Source: Diadophis punctatus similis
Taxonomy: Eukaryota; Chordata; Lepidosauria; Squamata; Dipsadidae
Direction of reading: 5' to 3'
NCBI GenBank assembly: GCA_023053685.1
Contig: JALIGW010000004.1
Span: 78,949,361-79,013,360, forward strand
DNA: 64,000 bases
The notes beneath the pieces were generated by a model, which did not search any database, had not been told where the DNA came from, and worked only from the letters and a program-made list of their open reading frames with translations. Positions 21,862 through 33,885 of this stretch are shown piece by piece. The translations under genes were made by a program, and so were the position numbers. How positions within the stretch are numbered: the first letter of the stretch is position 1; each line of letters starts with the position of its first letter.

Positions 21862-22035
21862 AATAGCACTTCGAGTTATATGCCGCTTCATAGTGCTTTA
21901 CAGCCCTCTCTAAGCGGTTCACAGAGTCAGCCTCTTGCCCCCAACAATCTGGGTCCTCATTTTACCCACCTCAGAAGGATGGAAGGCTGAGTCAACCTAG
22001 AGGAACTGCAGCTGTCTCCACGTTTCTCAGTTATC
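21862..22035 (-). repeat. tRNA-derived SINE fragment
   Basis: The minus-strand copy has AGCAATAGCACTT, 'GCTTTACAGCCCTCTCTAAGCG' and AATCTGGGTCCTCATTTTACC, the 3' half of the 46046-46276 family. Confidence 0.75.
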
Positions 22036-22085
22036 CATCACTCAAATCCCATTCTTGTTCCTCCATTTTCTCCCTTCCATCGGTT

Positions 22086-22132
<47 letters not shown>

Positions 22133-22240
22133 CTTTCTTTTTTTCTTTCTTTCTTTCTTTCTTTCTTTATCTTCCTTCCTTTCTTTCTTTCTCTTTCTTT
22201 CTTTCTTTCTTTTTTCTTTTTCTTTCTTTCTACTTTAATA
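22086..22240. repeat. (TTTC)n microsatellite
   Basis: Mostly pure tetranucleotide array with a few CTTCC and TTTTT variants. Confidence 0.95.
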
Positions 22241-22366
22241 CTTTAATTTAGTTTAATACTTCTCCCCAATTCTTTGTAAAATATTGATAGTTTTAAACTT
22301 ACTAAATGGCTATCTATAGTCTTCAATCAAGTCAGAGGCTCAAGTTTGGTACAATGCTGCTACAGT

Positions 22367-22994
22367 GGTCCTCGACTTACAACCGTTCATTTAGTGACCA
22401 TTCGAAGCAGTGTTGAGATCCATTTTTTTTACGGTGTTCTGTGGGCGTGGCTTGGTGGGGGTGTGTGGTTTGGTGGGTGTGGCAGGGGAAGGATACTGCA
22501 AAATCTCCATTCCTTCCCCACTCTTGGGGGAAGGATACTGCAAAATCTCCATTCCTTCCCCACTCTTGGGGGAAGGATACTGCAAAATCTCCATTCCCAC
22601 CCCACTCTGGGGCCAGCCAGAGGTGGTATTTGCCGGTTCTCTGAACTACTCAAAATTTCCGCTACCGGTTCTCCAGAACCTGTCAGAACCTGCTGGATGT
22701 CACCCCTGATTCGAAGTTACAACAGTGACTTATGGCCGTGTTTCACACTTATGGCCGTGTTTCACACTTATGACCGTTGCAGCATCCCCAGGGTCACGTG
22801 ATCAAAATTCAGACACTTGGCAACTGGCTCATATTTATGACGGTTGCAATTCTCCGGGGGTCACGTGATCCCTTTTTCTGACCTTCTGACAAATAAAGTC
22901 AATGGGGAAGCCAGATTCACTTAACAACCATCGTACTAACTTAACAACTGCAACATTTGGGGCTCAATTGTGGTTGTTAGTTGACGACTAACTG
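22367..22994. mobile_element. TA-target MITE interrupted by a hAT element
   Basis: The outer element starts TGGTCCTCGACTTACAACCG and ends GTTAGTTGACGACTAACTGTA. It is split at 22408-22708 by the hAT insertion. Confidence 0.8.
22408..22708. mobile_element. hAT element containing a three-unit tandem repeat
   Basis: The exact 8-bp duplication ATTCGAAG lies at 22400-22407 and 22709-22716. Ends are CAGTGTTGAGATCC and GGATGTCACCCCTG. A 42-bp unit with GGATACTGCAAAATCTCC is repeated three times (about 22483-22605). Confidence 0.88.
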
Positions 22995-23057
22995 TATTTG
23001 TAGTGCAGTTTTAACAGATAAGGTAAGATTTCAGAAGATATACTTGAAAATATACTT

Positions 23058-23292
23058 TAGAGTGGTGCGGTGGCCTAGAGGTGGCGCTCTCACCTCACAG
23101 TCAGGAGGCTGTGAGTTCGATCCTAGGTAGAGGCAGATATTTCTCTTTCTGGGCACAGTGAGAAAATATCTGCTGAACAAAACTCCGCATTGGTGACAGG
23201 AAGGGCATCCGGCCAGTAAACACTCAGCTCCATTCAGGTGCCCAGACTCCACCCCGCAAGGGATTATGGGATCATTAAAAGATGATGATGAT
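23058..23292 (+). repeat. tRNA-derived SINE
   Basis: A near full-length copy of the 17749-17984 family, with GGTGCGGTGGCCTAGAGG, the GAGTTCGATCC B box and a (GAT)n tail. Confidence 0.85.
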
Positions 23293-23299
23293 ACCTGAA

Positions 23300-24890
23300 G
23301 ATATACTTGAAACTGAAACATTTAGGAGATTAAGGATAGAAAGGACAGAAAACACGGGGTAAAATTAGGATAAATGCAGTTCTGACACCAAACCCAAATT
23401 CTTGCTTTGAGCTCTGTGCTCAGAAACCTAATCTCTCTTAACCACCTGCTCAGAGACTGCTTCATAATTCCAGTTTGTCCCCTGAGCCTTATCCTTATTA
23501 TTCTGAAGGATCAACTTGTTGAAACAAAAACGGAAGTCAAAACAAATAGAAATGAGCTGAACCCCAAATCTGACCACCCCGGAAACGGTGGCTGTTCACG
23601 AAAGCTGCTAACAACATGTTCTAAAAATATAAAACGATAACCAGAACTGTTTTACACACCAATGGACCGCAAGTTGATATATTTGCCAAGTGAAGGACGG
23701 CAAATATTTCCTGACGTTCCCCTCTGACAGATGTGCTATCAAAACAAACAGTGTCTGTATACTTTCTTTTTAGCGTGGACGTAAACAGAGGATCTAGGAA
23801 GTCCATGTGTTAGTAAGTGAAGATGTAAAGGTGGGCCCTTTCTATAGCTGGTATATTCTAGGCATAATTACAGACAGAGTCAACCGCATGTACTCTGGTG
23901 CGATTGCTCCCTAGCCCAAGAGTTGTTAAATCTTACATCCTGCAGTGACTGTATTTGGGGAGTTTGCCTCTCTCACACAACCCACACACAGCAAACTTCC
24001 TGGTTCTGCTAACCAACATGAAGCGGATGAAGTCATCGCTGAATATTAGCCTGCAGTGCAGGTGTTGCCGAATCCACGGTCTGACTGTACTGTGGATCTT
24101 CCACATTATGGTTACCTTAAAATTCCTGGAGTACCAATTGCTGTTTTTTTGGTTGGGGAGGGGGGGAGGAAAACCCCAAACACAGATAATAACTCAGTGG
24201 GATAGTACAACAAATTAGTGGATATCTGTCTGAGACATTTTAGAACAAGCAGGATACACCACAAGGCACCTATTTCCTAATTGTAATGTCAATTGAACAA
24301 CCACAGGTGCAGAGTTTGAGTTAACTACTCCATTAATATCAGTGTTAGAGGGAGAATAAATCTCCATAGAGGCGATGTTTGATCTTTCTCTCGGAGCTCA
24401 GACATTTAGAAATAAAGCCGAAAGTTAAAAGTCTAATAAAATATTTATTTCGGTACAAAAACAATAAATTCTGAATAATTACATTCTTGCTAATTAAATG
24501 CAACCGCTCCCGGTCAGAGTCAAACCACAAGAAGAAGAATGGAGAATCGGGAATGCACACATGCGCACAAGATCACATCACGTGTCCTGCTTGTAATGGA
24601 ATGTACCATAATATTAGGATAGGGGTGCATTACCCTGCATATACATGCAGTTGACAATATTCACTACGTGACAGTCAGGCTATAATACAGGAATCTCCCC
24701 AAACCACCAGCCTACCCTTGGGAACAATTAGATCCAAAGGAATTGTGTTGGCTCTAGCCCTGTGACGGCGATCCTATGGCATATCTGAGGACATGCGAGG
24801 CGTTGCCTTGTCAGCTCCAGTGCACATGTGTGCAGCTCACTCCATCTGCTGAAAATAATTTATTTTCCGGCTCTCCCAACTCTAATCTTA
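23300..24890. other. No gene recognised
   Basis: Mixed-composition sequence with short open frames only and no family signature or convincing exon with both splice sites. About 24760-24830 resembles a decayed end of the CAGTGATGGCGAACC hAT family. Confidence 0.5.
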
Positions 24891-25073
24891 TACAACTGGA
24901 TCAGGAAAGTGGATGCAGAATTCACAAAATGTTTATTTCACATTTGGAATATATTTGGAATATATGGAATATAGAAGGGGTCAATCTATTTTCCAAGGCA
25001 CCCGAAGGCCAGACAAGGAATAATGGATAGAAATACGGAGAAATTTTCTGACAGTGAGAACAATCAACTAATA

Positions 25074-25317
25074 CAGGGGTCGGGAACCTTTTTGACTAAG
25101 AGAGCCATGAAAGCAAAAAATTTGGAAATTTATTTCAGTGAGAGCCATATAATATATTTTAAAAGTGAATTCAACTAAATGTCAATAGGGACAATGGGAT
25201 ATTGAGAGAATCCCTGTCTTTGTGCTGTTTAATTTGTTGCTGCTGTAGCAGCTTCCTTGCTCCAAAGTGATATTTGTCTTTGAGTTGGGTGATTTCCATC
25301 ATAGCATTGGTAATGAT

Positions 25318-25416
<99 letters not shown>

Positions 25417-26619
25417 CTCTGCAAACCAATCCCCACCGTGGCTCCTTTCTCCCTCGCCCAGCCCTCTTCCAAGACGCCAAGTGCGGGGAACCGCACCAAG
25501 CGAGGTAGGTGGGTGGGTTGCTCCCCTCCCCTTGGAGGAAGAAGGAGCCTCTGTCGCTGTCTCTCGCGGGGTTCCAGCCACCCGACTGAGTCCCCGACCG
25601 CGGCACCGGCAGGGTTAACGCGCATGGGAGGGAAGGAGAGAGAGCGCTACCGCCGCCGCTGCTACTTTCGCTGCTCCAAAATTTCTTTGGTGGGCCTGCG
25701 CAGGAGGGACCGCTGAGCAGAGGCACCCGGCGAGCGGGGTGAGAGGCGTGGGGATGCCAGAAGTGGCGGCGGCGGCGACAGGCTCCTGCCCGCGTCTCCC
25801 ACCCGCCTGTTGCCTTAAGCTGCCGGGCGCCTCTGCTCCATGGTCCCTCCCGCGCGCGCCCACCAAAGAAATATCGGAGCGGTGAAAGCAGCAGTGGCGG
25901 CGGTAGCGCTCTCTCTCCTCTCCCATACGCATTAACCCTGCCGGTGCCGCGGTCAGGGACTCAGTAGGGTGGCTGGAGCCCCGCGAGAGACAGCGACAGA
26001 GGCTCCTTCCCAGCAGGAGACGCAGGTTGGCGGCGGGGCTCCGGGGCTTCTTCATCCGCTTGGCTGGAGAACGGCGGGGATGTGGCCATGGCCGTTTTTT
26101 AGCTCCCCCCAGCTCGGAATTTTCAGTACCCGGCGTACAAGACGACCCCCGACTTTTGAGAAGATTTTCAAGGGGTAAGCCGTCGTCTTATACGCTGGCA
26201 CATATGGTATAACATTAATCCAGTGGTGAAATCCTCCCTGTTCGCCCTGGCCCGTCCTTCGGCGTATAGCCGATGGAACTGGCGGCGGTTGCGGCGCGGA
26301 GCTTCTCCCGCCCGCTTTCCCGTCCCGGCTGAACGCCGCCATTTGGGTTATTTTTCCCTCTGTGCATGCGCGCGCATGCACTGAGGGAAAAATAACCCAA
26401 ATGATTGTGGTCAGCCGGGACGGGAAAGCGGTGATTGTGTTCAGCCGGGACGGGAAAGCGGACAGGAGAAGCTCCGCGCCTCAACCGCCGCCAGTTCCAT
26501 CAGCTATACGCCGAAGGACTGGCCCGGGCGAACCGGGAGGATTTCACCCCTGCTGCGAGCCATATGCAATCATCAAAAGAGCCACATCTGGCTCGCGAGC
26601 CATAGGTTCCCGACCCCTG
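25074..26619. mobile_element. Large hAT element with internal inverted repeats
   Basis: Ends are CAGGGGTCGGGAACC and GGTTCCCGACCCCTG, flanked by the exact 8-bp duplication AACTAATA (25066-25073 and 26620-26627). The 1.5-kb interior has a (TTTC)n array (25316-25418), GC-rich inverted arms (about 25540-25720 against 25830-26010), and a second foldback near 26240-26540. No transposase frame is visible. It split a plus-strand CR1 copy. Confidence 0.88.
25316..25418. repeat. (TTTC)n microsatellite
   Basis: Nearly pure tetranucleotide array inside the hAT element. Confidence 0.95.
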
Positions 26620-26754
26620 AACTAATAGAACAGCTTTGCCTTCAGAAGTTGTGGGAGCTTCATCACTGGAGGCTTTTAAGAATAGATTGGACTGCCATCT
26701 GTCAGAAATGGTGTAGGGTCTCCTGCTTGGGTGGGGTGGTGGTGGTTGGACTAG

Positions 26755-27290
26755 ATGTGAAGAACGGTTGCAGGAACTGGGTATGTCTAGTTTAATGAAA
26801 AGAAGGACCAGGGGAGACATGATAGCAGTGTTCCAATATCTCAGGGGCTGCCCCAAAGAAGAGGGAGTCAAACTATTCTCCAAAGCACCTGAGGGTAGAA
26901 CAAGAAGCAATGGGTGGAAACTGGTCAAGGAGAGAAGCAACCTAGAACTAAGAAGAAATTTCCTGACAGTTAGAACAATTAATCAGTGGAACAGCTTGCC
27001 TCCAGAAGTTGTGAACTCTCCAACACTGGAAGTTTTTAATGTGAGATTGGATAACCCAGGGGTGGCCAAACTATGGTTCTTTGAGGACCTGTGGACTTCA
27101 ACTCCCAGAATTCCTGAGCCAGCCATGCATGCATGGCTAGCTCAGGAATTCTGGAAGTTGAAATCCACAGGTCCTCAAAGAACCATAGTTTGGCCACCCC
27201 TGGGATAACCATTTGTCTGAAGTGGTGTAGGGTTTCCTGCCTAAGCAGGAGGTTGGACTAGAAGACCTCCAAGGTCCCTTCCAACTCTGT
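26755..27290 (+). mobile_element. CR1 LINE ORF2 C-terminus and 3' end
   Basis: Plus-strand translation shows LQELGMSSLMKRRTRGDMIA, FQYLRGCPKEEGVKLFS and NFLTVRTINQWNSLPPEVVN, the C-terminal region of CR1 reverse transcriptase. It is interrupted by a foldback MITE (27057-27202). The 3' end 'TTCCAACTCTGTTATTCTATTC' runs directly into the (TATTC)n array. Confidence 0.9.
27057..27202. mobile_element. Near-perfect palindromic hAT MITE
   Basis: Ends are CAGGGGTGGCCAAACTATGG and CCATAGTTTGGCCACCCCTG, and almost all 146 bases pair with each other. The exact 8-bp duplication GGATAACC is at 27049-27056 and 27203-27210. Confidence 0.92.
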
Positions 27291-27392
27291 TATTCTATTC
27301 TATTCTATTCTATTCTATTCTATTCTATTCTATTCTATTCTATTCTATTCTATTCTATTCTATTCTATTCTATTCTATTCTATTCTATTCTA
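27287..27392. repeat. (TATTC)n microsatellite seeded by a CR1 3' end
   Basis: About 21 pure pentanucleotide units continue the ATTCT terminus of the upstream CR1. A minus-strand CR1 end begins immediately after, so two CR1 tails face each other across the array. Confidence 0.95.
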
Positions 27393-27680
27393 GATGACCT
27401 ACAAGATCCCTTCCAACTATGTTATTCTATGTTCTTTATCCCATTTGAGACAAAAGGTTGTGCAATCTCTTCTTAAAAACTTCCAGTGTTGGAGCATTCA
27501 CAACTTCTGGAGGCAAGTCGTTCCACTGGTTAATTGTTCTAACAGTCAGGAAATTTCTCCTTAGTTCCAGGTTGAATCTCTCCTTGATCAGTTTCCATCC
27601 ATTATTCCTTGTCTGGCCTTCAGGTGCTTTGGAAAATAGGTTGACCCTCTCCTCTCTTTATATGCCATATAAAGTTGGAC
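27393..27680 (-). mobile_element. CR1 3' fragment, minus strand
   Basis: 'GATGACCTACAAGATCCCTTCC', then TTCTTAAAAACTTCCAGTGTTGG and CTTCTGGAGGCAAG, matches the CR1 3' coding end in reverse. A short tail resumes after the hAT insertion at 27997-28055. Confidence 0.85.
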
Positions 27681-27685
27681 TAGAT

Positions 27686-27996
27686 CAGGGGTAGGCAACC
27701 TTAAATACTCAAAGAGCCACAAAAGTCCTAACCGGAAGCCCCCTGTTCAATTCTAGAGCTGACCAGAAGTCCGGTTCCCCCACCATAAAGTCTCCTCCTA
27801 GCGTAGTGTCCTTTTTCCTCTGCTGACCGGAAGTCTGGTTTCCCCACCATAGTCTCCTCCTAGCGCGGCATCCTTTTTCCTCTACCTATTCTAACCGAAA
27901 GCCCTATCAATTGTGGAGCCGACCGGCGACAGGGAGCCGCAGCAGAGGGATGAAAGAGCCACATGCGGCTCCAGAGCCGCGGGTTGCTGACCCCTG
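27686..27996. mobile_element. hAT element (CAGGGGTAGGCAACC family)
   Basis: Exact 8-bp duplication GACTAGAT at 27678-27685 and 27997-28004. Ends CAGGGGTAGGCAACC and GGGTTGCTGACCCCTG. Related to 57440-57783. Confidence 0.9.
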
Positions 27997-28055
27997 GACT
28001 AGATGACCTACAGGGTCCCTTCCAACTCTGTTATTCTGTTCTGTTCTGTCTCTTC

Positions 28056-29190
<1,135 letters not shown>

Positions 29191-29299
29191 GTGTTACATT
29201 TATTCCATAGGTACCAATATGAATTTTATTTATTTATTTATTTATTTTGGTTTTCTTATATGCCGCCCAACTCCCGAGGGACTCAGGGCGCACACTAAT

Positions 29300-29800
29300 A
29301 TCTTATATTATTCAGAGTTGGCAGATATACACCATATTTTATGCGTCCTTCTTTTTCTTAACCAATCATAAAATTTGTTCCATATTATATAAAAATCTGA
29401 TTCTTGTTTATCTTTTAATTCCTTTGTTAATTTGTCCATCTCAGCACAGTCCATTATCTTTCTAATTATGTCCTCCTCGGTAGGTGTTTCACTGTTTTTC
29501 CAGAACTGCGCGTATGTAATCCTAGCTGCCGTTAGAATGTGTATTGGGTATCTTTATTAACTCTTGGTTCAATGATGCCTAACAAGAAAAACTCGGGTTT
29601 ATTAGAAAATTCTTCCTGGGTTATTTCTTTAATCCACTTCCCTATAATGGCCCAATAACTCTTAGCTTTCTTACAGGTCCACCAGGTATGATAGTATGTG
29701 CCTATTTCTTTTTTATATTTCCAACATAAGACAGATGAATTCTGCGAAATCTTTGCAATTCTTGTCAGTGGTACATTCCAGCCACTTCTAACATCAGGGC
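29300..29800 (-). mobile_element. L1 ORF2 C-terminal fragment
   Basis: Minus-strand reading gives VLCWKYKKEIGTYYHTWWTC and KKAKSYWAIIGKWI, the cysteine/histidine region near the L1 ORF2 C-terminus, then further C-terminal sequence after a frameshift near 29535. It is 5'-truncated. Confidence 0.8.
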
Positions 29801-30215
29801 CCTGGCTGTGAAGCACAAGGAAAATTCAGAGTGCTGCACACACTCAAACGGCCTCTGAAGTGGACACTGATGGCCATGAGGCTGAACCCCTGAAGGACAC
29901 AACACTTCCTACACAACCTCAGTAGCCTCTTCTATGGGAAGGCTGCAGGCCAGAGTGGGGGAACCTTGCTTAGGCTGCAGCCCTCACGGGCAAGAGAGAT
30001 GGAGTCAGCATGCCTCTAGTCCCCATTCTTTCTTTCTAATATTTGTGATTTTATTACCAGTTACCAAATTCTCTGGTGCCCTTCCTGCTTCGGAGAGCCG
30101 TTCTTTGGGAATGTCCAGCTTGCTGTTGACCCACTGTCTCTTTTGACATGTACAAGAGTTGCAAGAACACTTCGGGATGTCTCACTAAAAGAGACTGAGC
30201 AGGTCATCCTATAGA

Positions 30216-30400
30216 CATGATATTATAGGCACTACTGCTGGCAACCTCTGCCCACAGCCTGGAGTTCGATCCTGATGGGGCGTAAGGTTAACTCACAGCC
30301 TTCCATCCTTCTGAGGTCAGTAAAATGAAGACCCAGATTGTTGGGGGCATTGTAAACTGCCCAGAGAGTGGGGTAAAGCACTATGGTGGGTATATAAGAC
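30216..30400 (+). repeat. Degenerate tRNA-derived SINE
   Basis: 'GGAGTTCGATCCTGATGGGG', AGATTGTTGGGGGCA and GTAAAGCACTATGG blocks match the 46046 family. Confidence 0.65.
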
Positions 30401-30516
30401 AATCTAGACAATCTGGAACTGCGCCGCCTGCGGTCCGATCTAAGCATAGTACCTAAAATTGTCTGCTGCAACGTCTTGTCTGCCAACGACTTCTTCAGCT
30501 TCAACCACAATAATTA

Positions 30517-30763
30517 TGTATTTATTTATTAGTGACATTTATATACCGCCTCACAGTGCAAGCACTCTGTAAGCGGTTTACACCAGTAAGCAATGTATAT
30601 TTACATTGCCCCAACAATCTGGGTCCTCATTTTACTTACCTCGGAAGGATGGAAGGCTGAGTCAACCTTGAGCCGGTGAGATTTGAACCGCTGACCTGCG
30701 GATCTTAGTCAGCTAAAGTGGCCTGCAGTACCTGCCTCTAACCGCTACGCCACCTCGGCTCAA
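30517..30763 (-). repeat. tRNA-derived SINE with long tail
   Basis: Minus-strand copy with 'CAATCTGGGTCCTCATTTTAC', the B-box complement TTTGAACCGC, and the head complement CGCCACCTCGGCTC. Confidence 0.8.
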
Positions 30764-30769
30764 TACAAT

Positions 30770-31081
30770 CAATACACAGGCAAACAATCGATACAAACTC
30801 AAGGTAAACCACTTCACACTCGATTGCAGAAAATACGACTTCAGCAACAGAATGGTCAATGCCTGGAATGCTCTACCCAACGCCATTGTTACAGCTTCCA
30901 ACCCTCACAGCTTCAACCTCAAACTGTGGACCTCACTCCATTCTTAAGAGGTCCGTAAAGGGGGTGTGCATAAGCGCACCGGCGTGCCTACCATCCTTGT
31001 CTTATTGTCCCCATTTATCTGTATTTACTTCCTTTGGTCATGATTATGTTAATACCTATACTTGTTATCTTGTACATGTTT
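30770..31081 (+). mobile_element. L2/CR1-like LINE 3' end
   Basis: The translation resembles HFTLDCRKYDFSNRMVNAWN-type sequence with LPNAIVTAS, as in the minus-strand copy at 32946-33425. The 3' end carries 'TTAATACCTATACTTGTTAT' and enters (AAAC)n at 31083-31120. Confidence 0.7.
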
Positions 31082-31082
31082 G

Positions 31083-31120
31083 ACAAACAAACAAACAAAC
31101 AAACAAACAAACAAACAAAA
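31083..31120. repeat. (AAAC)n microsatellite at a LINE tail
   Basis: Nine or so pure CAAA units directly after the LINE 3' end. Confidence 0.9.
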
Positions 31121-31146
31121 ATATAACTCTAAGTGCTATTGCTACC

Positions 31147-31240
31147 ATGTTTCCCCGAAAATAAGACAGGGGCTTATATTTTTCAACCCCCCAAAAAATG
31201 CCCCAGGCCTTATTATCGAGGAATGGCTTATTATTTTCGG
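31147..31240. mobile_element. TA-target MITE, 'GTTTCCCCGAAAATAAGAC' family
   Basis: Inverted GTTTCCCCGAAAATAAGAC and TTATTTTCGGGG blocks. Better copies are at 38252-38503, 39810-39944 and 44202-44337. Confidence 0.65.
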
Positions 31241-31876
31241 GGTGCAAGAGGCAGGCCAGGCCGCAAGACGCGCGTTTTACTGGAATCTGGCAGCTCCGTG
31301 GCGTCTCTCGGCTGGTCTGTTTAGTTCCAGTTTGTTCCAGTCCAGCCGTCACCATAGAGCGGGAAACATACTCGCAGAGCGGCCGCTCCATTCGAGCGAA
31401 GCAGGAGGGGAAATAAACTCTCGCGGGCTGCCTGAGGAAGTCAAACCAGGAGAAGGAACCATTTGGCTGAGCGCAAGAAATCTTTCTCCCCGTTCACCCC
31501 AAGAGGCTGTGCAGACGTGATGAGTCTCTCGCGAAAAGTTTTTTTACTGGTACAATGGGCTTCCTTCCCTGGACACAATGCTGAGGAACGCGATGGAGCT
31601 ACAAGTCCCAGGTAGGACGCGTATCTCGCAGCCCTCCCCACCGCAAGATGCCCGTCCTAGACGCTCGTCCAGAGCAGCCACTGCCCTGGCTGGATTTTGA
31701 AGGCGAAGAGCCGGAATTTGGGGCAAAGAAAGAAAGACTTCTGCTGATTTCCTTCCGTGCAGCCAAAAGCAGAAGGAGCAGAAGTCTTTTCTTTCTTTCT
31801 CCCAAACTTCGGCTGTTGCGGGAGAGGATTCCCTCAATTCTGGTTGCTCTTTACCCAGTGGGGGCGGGGGGGAGGG

Positions 31877-31927
<51 letters not shown>
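31877..31927. repeat. (GA)n microsatellite
   Basis: Nearly pure GA run after a poly-G stretch. Confidence 0.9.
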
Positions 31928-31929
<2 letters not shown>

Positions 31930-32034
31930 ATTGTTTATATACATAAGATGGGTACTGATAAGAGGGAACATTAGGACAGGGACGGTAGGCACGCTGGTGC
32001 ACTTTTGCACACCCCTTACTGACCACTTAGGCAA

Positions 32035-32955
32035 AGTGACCAGATTTTTTTATTTTTAAGCGGGACGGGGGGGGCCGCCTGGGCGCCGCCATTTGTTTTG
32101 CCCTCTGCGCATGCGCAGAACGCTGCGCATGCGCAGAGGGCAAAACAGCAAATGTCGGCGTCCAGGTGAGGTGGGGGGGAGAGGGGGGGAGGCGGGAGGG
32201 CGCTTGGATGCTTGGAGCTCGCGACAGGTAAGCTGCCAGCTGCCTCCTTTCCCCGTCTCCCGCCTCCCGTTCGTTGCTTGCCAGCCCGGCCGAAGGGGAG
32301 GCGGGAGGCGAGGAAAGGCCTCCCAAAAGGGAGGCGGGCTCCGGCAGCCCTTCGGGAGCCCGCCTCCCCTTCGGGAGGCCTTTCCTCGCCTCCCGCCTCC
32401 CCTTCGGCCGGGCTGGCAAGCAACGAACGGGAGGCGGGAGACGGGGAAAGGAGGCAGCCAGCAGCTTACCTGCTCCAGGCATCCAAGCGCCGCGGTCTCC
32501 CGGTCGCCCGCCCGGCCCCAGGGCAACGGTGGCAGCGAGGCGACGGGGGGAAGAAAGGGGAGGGGGACGAGGAAGGGCTGTTTGCGCCGCTCGTAAGCTC
32601 AAAGCGGCGACGGCTCCTCGTCCCTCACCCCTCCCAACAGCAGCGGCGCCTCCGAGGGCGGGGCTAGGGATGGGGCGGGGGAAGGAGAGGAGGAGCAGCC
32701 TCCCTTCCCCCTCCCCCCAGCTTCCAGCCGCCGCCGGAGGAGTCAACAACGCGGGACGCACGCACGCCGCCAACGGCGCCCACGGCCGGCCCGAGCTGAG
32801 AGGCCTGCTGCCTTTCAGGCCGATTTTTTGAAAGAATGCCCTAGTCGTGCATTCTTTCAAAAAATCGGGACTTTTTAGAGGACGGGCGGGACGCGGGACA
32901 AATCATGAAAAAGCGGGTCTGTCCCGCCAAAATCGGGACGTCTGGTCACCTTACT
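32035..32955. mobile_element. GC-rich MITE with 'TGACCAGA' inverted ends and large internal palindrome
   Basis: Left end AAAGTGACCAGATTTTTTTA and right end AAATCGGGACGTCTGGTCAC form degenerate inverted repeats. The interior holds two NRF1-like palindromes (32106-32117, 32124-32135) and a very long inverted repeat (arms about 32236-32345 and 32350-32462). CpG is frequent. Long frames across it have no domain and are composition artefacts. Confidence 0.65.
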
Positions 32956-33480
32956 CTTAGGAATCGGGTGAGGTCAAGAGTGGACAGTCTAAGGGTAAAG
33001 TTTTGGGGGTTTGGTGACGAAACCACAGAGTCAGGTAGTGAGTTCCAGTCATTTACCACTCTGTTGCTAAAGTCGTATTTTCTACAGTCAAGTTTGGAGC
33101 GGTTCACTTTGAGTTTGTATCTGTTGTGTGCTCGTGTATTGTTGTGGTTGAAGCTGAAGTAATCATTGACAGGAAGGACGTTGTAGCAAATAATTTTATG
33201 AGCTATGCTTAGATCGTGCCTAAGGCGACATAGTTCTAAGCTTTCTAAGCCCAGGATTTCAAGTCTGGTTGCGTAAGGTATTCTGTTGCAAGTAGAGGAG
33301 TGGAGGACTCTTCTTGTAAAGCATTGTTTCTCAACCTTGGCAGTTTGAAGATGTGTGGACTTCAACTCCCAGAATTCCCCAGCCAGCGTTGCTGGCTGTG
33401 GAATTCTGGGAGTTGAAGTCCACACATCTTCAAACTGCCAAGGTTGCGAAACACTGTTGTAAAGTATCTCTGGACTTATG
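32946..33480 (-). mobile_element. L2/CR1-like LINE ORF C-terminus, split by a foldback MITE
   Basis: Minus-strand translation gives RLEILGLESLELCRLRHDLS, KIICYNVLPVNDYF and YDFSNRVVNDWNSLPDSVVS, a non-LTR reverse transcriptase C-terminus of L2/CR1 type. The MITE at 33322-33455 interrupts it. Confidence 0.85.
33322..33455. mobile_element. Foldback hAT-like MITE
   Basis: Palindrome with GTGTGGACTTCAACTCCCAG arms and exact 8-bp duplication TTGTAAAG at 33314-33321 and 33456-33463. Confidence 0.9.
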
Positions 33481-33599
33481 AACTGGGATGATGTCCCATC
33501 TTTTAAAAACCAAGATCCACACTAGATCTTCTCGGAGCGAAAGAGTGGGAGTCACCCCAAAAAAAGACCTTCCCCAACCCGAATCAAGAAGAAAAATAA

Positions 33600-33730
33600 T
33601 TTTTTTTTAAAGACCACACAATACAAGTTTTTATTGGCATTTTGGTACAATTTGAAGGAAAAAGTTGATTTAACAAACATGTTAAAAAAAATAATAATAA
33701 TTAGAGTTAAAATTCAGATGTGAACGTTTC
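33600..33730 (-). other. 3' UTR-like sequence with polyadenylation signal
   Basis: On the minus strand an AT-rich stretch carries AATAAA (complement at about 33634-33639) followed by an A-rich end near 33600. This resembles the 3' end of a transcript or a retrocopy. No coding sequence is attached: the right-hand neighbour is the start of RAD51AP1. Confidence 0.3.
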
Positions 33731-33885
33731 CCCAGGAGACTCTGAAGCCAGGGATACCAGGCGGGAAAGGGGGCGGGGCCGAGGAGAGTGACGTAAACAG
33801 AAACCGCGCCTGGTGGAATCTCCCGCTGCCTTGTGTAGCCGGAAGTCCCCGCGGAGGTCCGCCCCCACTTCCGTTTCCGGCGGCT

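Noticed and set aside
23031..23321. 96-codon minus-strand frame
   Set aside because: It is the reverse reading of a tRNA-derived SINE.
27287..27392. CRISPR-like or satellite array
   Set aside because: Five-base unit without spacers; a simple CR1-seeded microsatellite in a vertebrate genome.
32016..32860. 277-codon minus-strand frame and several 150-185-codon frames
   Set aside because: The area is a GC-rich inverted-repeat element; all six frames are long because stops are rare. No domain is present.
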